A stretch of 33,708 nt of DNA from Chara braunii (taxonomy: Eukaryota; Streptophyta; Charophyceae; Charales; Characeae): NCBI GenBank assembly GCA_003427395.1, contig BFEA01000379.1, positions 169,911 to 203,618 of the forward strand, given 5' to 3'. Within the stretch, counting starts at the first letter, position 1; the number at the start of each line of letters is the position of its first letter. Shown here in pieces: positions 29,204 to 33,708 of this stretch. Made by a program: the position numbers and the translations under genes. The notes beneath the pieces are model-generated. The model ran no database searches, was not told where the DNA came from, and saw nothing but the letters and a program-made list of their open reading frames with translations.

Positions 29204-30723
29204 ACATCGTCCTCCCTCCATCCTTCCTCCTCCTACTCCCTCCATCCTCTGTCCTCGTCCATCCACCGATGTCTTGTCTCCATCATGGTCGTATGCCTCC
29301 CTAATCTTCTCCCCTCCTTCCTCCCTCCTCTCGGTGGAATAAAGTCATTCTGAATTACCTGGTGCAGATTGGCTTGGTGATCACATCTCAAGGTTGTTGC
29401 CCTTTTCTTTTATAATTCACCTCAACACCTCATTCGCAGCAACAAAACCACCCGCTTTTGCGTCCGCATACCTTTGAAAAGAAGAATGCCACCCTGTGCC
29501 GCTGGTGTAGCTGTGGCGGGTTGGCTTGTTATTATTAATGTTTTCTCCCCTCCTCTATTTCTTCTCCTACCCTTGTCTATTTTCTGGTTACTCGCCGCTC
29601 CACGTGTATTTACATCGGAGGTGTGCTGATGACATGGTGAGGTTCTCATAACTTGGTCATGAAACTTCTTTCACTTGAGTTGTGGAAGGGCGTTCTCTTC
29701 CTGAGTTTTGCATGATGAGCTGACCAGGATCATAGCAGGGCAGAAAAACCCAGCTCGCTAATTCACGGTCTGCCACACTGTTGCTTTGAGGAAGAAGATG
29801 GGTGGAGCACAGATACATCCACAAATTCCCTGGAAGCAATCAATGCTGCTGTCTGAGGGTCCTTCGGACATGGTGGAAGGAAGCATTGACGTTAATCTCT
29901 TTTGTAAGGGACTCTGGACCCCATTTTCAGCAATCAATATAAAGAGTATGATTAAGAAGAAAAAAAAGTTCTGTATACTAGTGTATACTCATTAAACCAC
30001 CACTACGCGGCCCAGGTAAAAAGAATCACATATGTCTGAAACTTTTGGGGGATTCGGGGGTACCTGACAAAAATGGATGGTGCATTCAGCTAAAAAGAAA
30101 GAAGGCGTGCCCGTGCCAGTTCGGCTTTATTTTTTTGGTCAGATCCATGAAAACAGCCTCAGACGTAGTGGTGGTGAAAGACCAGTAAGAAGCTAATGGT
30201 AGCTGCCACATACGTATGAGCAAAGGAAAGGTGCGGTAATAGTGAAAGAGTTGCTTACCATGGTCGATGACGTGGATCATATATCAGTGTCTTTTCCCGA
30301 CAATTGTATGGGTAATAACCATCCCCACCAATAAATTGATTCTGTGCAAGACAACAGACGTACACCCGGCAGAATCACATATTTCCATCAATTTTTCTGC
30401 AAAAGAGGTTGGAAGGAGATGTAGAGCATGCTGCACTTTTCGGGCATTGCTTGGTAGAGCAACGCACTGCTATTTATAGAGCTACAGTGCAGCGTGGACT
30501 TCATTTGTCAATTTGTGCGCTGCGGAAGCTCTGCTGGATACTTGTGTGGTTGGATGGAGGCATTTGGGGAAGGAAGACAAAGGGCACTCATGAGCCATAG
30601 CTAGGGTTACCAAGGAGGAAGACGCTGGCCATAACTGTAGAGCAGAGAGAGAGAGGGTGGGGAGAGTAGAGAGTGCATTCAGAGAGTGAGTGTGAGTGAT
30701 CCAAGCATTCAGAGTGGGCAACT

Positions 30724-30724
<1 letters not shown>
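29203..30724. other. No supported gene
   Basis: C/T-rich DNA leads into AATAAA at about 29338 on the plus strand, a possible poly(A) signal for an upstream transcript. Several ORFs of 60-75 codons occur with no domain. Confidence 0.4.

Positions 30725-30788
<64 letters not shown>
30725..30788. repeat. (GA)n microsatellite, about 64 bp
   Basis: A pure GA run embedded in purine-rich DNA that also contains AGAGAGAGAG at about 30643-30652. Confidence 0.97.
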
Positions 30789-30789
<1 letters not shown>

Positions 30790-30939
30790 CAGGAGGGAGG
30801 GAGAGAGACAGAGAAAGGGAGCAGTTACCTGGTTGATGATTTGGAGTTGCGGCGATAGCCGCTTGTAATCGGAACTAGATGTTGTATAATTTAATTTGTT
30901 TTGGAGTATAATCTTCTCGATTTGGGCTAATCTGCCATC

Positions 30940-31473
30940 TCACTGCTTTTGCGAAAGTTCTATGTGAGGTCTGTGTGATGCAAGTTGCAATTCGGGATTG
31001 AATCCGAGCTGGTACATTGCACTTGTACTGGAGCATGGTTCCGTTGCACCGCGAAGGAGGAGATTGGAGGCCAGCGCTGATTTAGACCGGGGGGCGATAG
31101 GGGTTGATTGCACTGAGAACTCCGCTGCCAACTTTTGCATCTCTTCCTCCTCTTCCTTCGCCTTCTCCATTCTCCCGTCTCCTCTTTGCCTCCACATTTT
31201 TCTTCTCTGCTTCTGCACACCATTCACCAACGGTCACAATGGGGGGCTTGATTTCAGCTTCCCCGGAGTGATCCCGACCGCTGGACGGTACTCCCTGACC
31301 TCCTGCTCCTCCTCCTCTTCTCCTTCCTCTTCTTCACTTTCCTGAAGTTTCCTCCCTGCATCCTCTTCTCCAAGCTTTTGCAATCTTTTCTTCTTCTGTG
31401 GTTCTTCATCCCCCGGATTTGGTGGCTGTAAAGTATCTTTCCCGCTATGGTGCATGATCACCAAAAAGTGCAC
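30940..31473 (-). pseudogene. Lys/Glu-rich hypothetical ORF interrupted by one TGA
   Basis: One minus-strand frame spans 31473-30940 (178 codons) and is interrupted only by TGA at 31236-31234. The N-terminal half has a basic patch (EPQKKKRLQKLGEE) and then a long Glu run. The second half has QKQRRKMWRQRGDGRMEKAK, another Glu run and a Ser-rich segment (FSVQSTPIAPRSKSALASN). It looks like a charged coiled-coil protein. There is no domain I recognise. The start used is GTG at 31473; the first ATG in frame is at 31455. Coding status is uncertain because competing ORFs of similar length occur on the plus strand. Confidence 0.35.
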
Positions 31474-31938
31474 ACAACGCGAGAAACCCTTGCGGGGACA
31501 ACAATTGAAAGAGGGGTTGGAAAGATACGGAGCAGACTAGAACATCAGCAGTGGGCAATTCAAGGAGTAACGAAAAACTGTGCCTGCGAGGGAAGAAAAT
31601 TGCGCTAGCGCTAGCGCCCTAACGCCGGCCGACCGGCGAGGCCCGGCCGTACCCGGCTTGACCAGAGGGCTGGAGAGGTAGTTCCCTCCAGGCCGCTGGG
31701 CCTGTTCATGTGCCATCGACACGTGGTCGTGGTTGCTTGCCACGTGCCACCTGTCGTTTGGTGGTGGTGATGCCCCGTGACGTGTGAATAGGGGAAGCGC
31801 CAGCCGTGAGTAATTGGAGGCAATTGTATAACAGCGGCGCAATGAGTCTGTAACCTGGGGGGTGAAAGATACGGTGACGTGAGTAGATTGGAGGATGGAG
31901 ATCGTGAATTCGAATGAGATGAGGTCAGAAGCTGTCGA
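31474..31938. other. No supported gene; palindromic GC-rich block
   Basis: GCGCTAGCGCTAGCGC at 31602-31617 is a perfect 16-base palindrome. It is followed by GCCGGCCGACCGGC. G-box cores occur at about 31718-31725 (ACACGTGG) and 31740-31748 (CCACGTGCC). Confidence 0.55.
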
Positions 31939-32991
31939 ATGGCTCGGCACTGCCCAGGCAAGCGTTGCACGTTTAAATCAGATGGTGGTGATGCTGCGAG
32001 TGACAGTGACTGGAGTGTTCAGCATGCCATGCTGGAGATTGTAGGGGGCCTGGAGGAGGGGCCGCCTCCCCGATTTCGAGCATATACAGATCAGCTGCGA
32101 TGGCATGCACTGAAGGGGCGTTGCTGTGAGGAGCTGGCGGACGGGCAAGGCCTTTGCGGTGCGCTGGAGGACAGATTTTTTGAGGGCGATGACGACACTG
32201 TGGCCGATTCTCAGAACACTGGTGCAGACGATGTCGCCAAGACTGACAGCGGTAACAATGATAATCTCCTCTTCTACATCGCTCAAATCAACAAAACCAT
32301 TAATCCCGATAACAGTAAGGAACTGTCGGAGTCTGTAGCGCAGGGTGAGAATGGTAACAATAAAGACAACAATCACACTTTGCGGGATACTGGGCTGGGA
32401 GGAGGCATCGGCAGTAGGTGGGTGAACGATTGCAACAGCGTTATGGTCGGCGGCAACAAGAGTGGCGATAACAAAGATAATGATCGTGATATTCAAGGAG
32501 CCGCTGCAAACAACATCAATAACAATCACACTGAGCGCGACGGTGGAATGGGTGGAGGGATTTTGCGCTTATGCGCACCAGGAAACGGTGATGATCTCAA
32601 CAACAACAATAACAACTACAAATCGGCGGGTGACAACACGCCGGGGAGCGACAACGGTTGCAACAACAGCATCGGCTACATTTTAGCAGGTGACAACACG
32701 CCGGGGTACGATAACGATTGCAACAACAGCAGTAATCATAATAATACAACCGGCGACAGCAAAAATAAAAACAGTGGCACTTATGGAATAGCAAGTTTTA
32801 ATGGGCGGTTTCTTCTCCCTTTTTCTCGCCCCCCCCCCTTCTTTTTTTGCCGTTTTTTTTTGGGGATTGACTGGGGGTATGGGCGAGTTGGGTGGATGAG
32901 TGGAATGCTTGGGAAGCAGGAAGACTGTTGCATACTTGCGAGAACTTCGACAAGTATGGGCAGAACCAAGAGATCAACCATTATAGGATGA
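31939..32991 (+). CDS. Asn-rich low-complexity protein, 350 codons
   Basis: This is the longest uninterrupted ORF in the window. Residues 1-110 are of ordinary composition with several Cys (CPGKRC, RCCEEL). Residues about 110-290 are rich in Asn, Asp, Gly and Thr and built of modules: NNHTLRDTGLGGGI is echoed by NNHTERDGGMGGGI, and AGDNTPGSDNGCNNS by AGDNTPGYDNDCNNS. The last 60 residues (PPPFFFCRFF onward) look like read-through into non-coding DNA, so a splice junction or earlier end is likely. No known domain, signal peptide or membrane span is seen. Function unknown. It may be an exon of a larger gene. Confidence 0.45.
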   Translation: MARHCPGKRCTFKSDGGDAASDSDWSVQHAMLEIVGGLEEGPPPRFRAYTDQLRWHALKGRCCEELADGQGLCGALEDRFFEGDDDTVADSQNTGADDVAKTDSGNNDNLLFYIAQINKTINPDNSKELSESVAQGENGNNKDNNHTLRDTGLGGGIGSRWVNDCNSVMVGGNKSGDNKDNDRDIQGAAANNINNNHTERDGGMGGGILRLCAPGNGDDLNNNNNNYKSAGDNTPGSDNGCNNSIGYILAGDNTPGYDNDCNNSSNHNNTTGDSKNKNSGTYGIASFNGRFLLPFSRPPPFFFCRFFLGIDWGYGRVGWMSGMLGKQEDCCILARTSTSMGRTKRSTIIG

Positions 32992-33436
32992 GCATGTACG
33001 CAGCGGAAGTCTGATAAATGGACTGACTCACATAGACTGACTCACACAGATATCACTCCACACACAAACAATCGTGAGATGGTGGGGTCTGAGCCATTCA
33101 TAGACGATGCTCAGGCCCCGTACACACATACACAGATGAAAGGTGGGAGGAGAGACAAAGGAGGGGGAGATGTAGGTAGCACCAGATGTCACCGAGATAG
33201 AATCCAATAGGTCACCGATATGGTAGTCCAAAATGTCATCGAAAAAGATCAAAATGCCGTGGACAATAAGTCACCAATGTCGGAGATACAGAGTCCTAAT
33301 GTAAACGGTGTCCGATCTGTGATGCCGCCAAGTATCAACCCCAACAATCTCCAAGTCTCGAATCCAGTAAGTACCACAGCCTCTTACCACCGAAGCCCAA
33401 CACTGATCTCTGTCCAACTAGTATCAAGTCTCCAGT
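32992..33436. other. No supported gene
   Basis: An 80-codon ORF (33220-33462) runs into the GAA repeat. It has no recognised domain. Confidence 0.4.
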
Positions 33437-33510
33437 CTGAAGAAGAAGAAGATGAAGTCTGAAGAAGAAGAAGTCTGAAGAAGAAGAGAAGAAGAAGAAG
33501 AGGACAGAGG
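33437..33510. repeat. GAA-rich repeat with GTCTGAAGAA units
   Basis: GAAGAAGAAGA runs are interspersed with three copies of GTCTGAAGAAGAAG. Confidence 0.85.
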
Positions 33511-33639
33511 AGGAGGGAGGTGAGGAAGAGGGGAGCCAGGGACCGTGGAGGGAGGAGAAGACCTCACTCCCGAGTACCTGGCCTGCTGCAACTGACGGAA
33601 GCCGAGATCGGCTATGGCTGCCCGCTGCCTGGCTCCTCG

Positions 33640-33693
33640 CTCGCTGCTGCTGCTGCGCTAGCTGCGCTGCTGCTGCTCCTCCGCGCTGCGCTA
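33640..33693. repeat. CTG/GCT triplet-rich tract
   Basis: GCTGCTGCTGCTGCGC and related units recur up to the end of the window. It might belong to a Leu- or Ala-rich exon extending rightward. Confidence 0.6.
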
Positions 33694-33708
33694 AGAATAG
33701 CGCGGGCG

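Noticed and set aside
29083-29353. His-Thr repeat ORFs
   Set aside because: They are translations of the (CA)n microsatellite.
29625-29672. CTGATGACATG ... CATGAAAC resembling a hammerhead core
   Set aside because: Only a few pairs of stem II form, with an unpaired base after CTGATGA, and no flanking stems fit.

Overview
The window reads as nuclear DNA of a eukaryote. It has no dense operon-like gene order and most of it is non-coding. It carries many microsatellites ((TG)n, (CA)n, three long (GA)n tracts), minisatellites, a 420-base assembly gap and several decayed mobile elements. Roughly even base composition, a chromodomain Ty3 element, Asn-rich low-complexity coding sequence and a Penelope-like element with an N-terminal GIY-YIG domain all suit a green-lineage genome. 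A charophyte alga such as Chara is my best guess, but this is inference. No rRNA, tRNA or CRISPR array was found.

Layout. 1-13.4 kb: almost gene-free, with two 32-bp minisatellites, a 96-bp tandem duplication, a dispersed 26-base motif array, a 120-bp tandem repeat, hairpins, and a sequencing-adapter artefact at 6525-6541. 13.4-14.5 kb: one compact unrecognised gene with a TATA box, single ORF and poly(A) signal, broken by one frameshift and one stop. 14.77-18.16 kb, minus strand: a decayed Penelope-like retroelement with permuted domain order, an N-terminal GIY-YIG endonuclease, then a CxC motif region, then a reverse transcriptase. This is the most notable item. 18.2-24.5 kb: a microsatellite, the gap, copies of a short hairpin repeat family, two tandem copies of a chromodomain 3' fragment (minus strand), a tiny MITE-like element and a four-unit imperfect repeat array. 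24.5-27.5 kb, plus strand: pol of a Ty3/gypsy chromovirus (RT, RNase H, integrase, chromodomain), followed by a polypurine tract and a repeat-rich putative 3' LTR. 28.4-33.7 kb: GA and CA microsatellites, a Lys/Glu-rich broken ORF on the minus strand, and a 350-codon Asn-rich ORF on the plus strand.

How the parts relate. The only functions I can assign are retrotransposon functions: cleavage by GIY-YIG, reverse transcription, integration and chromatin targeting by chromodomain. Both main elements carry stop codons and frameshifts, so neither is autonomous as read here. The remaining ORFs are unassigned. Some frame breaks could be assembly errors, since the assembly contains a visible adapter chimera and scattered N bases.
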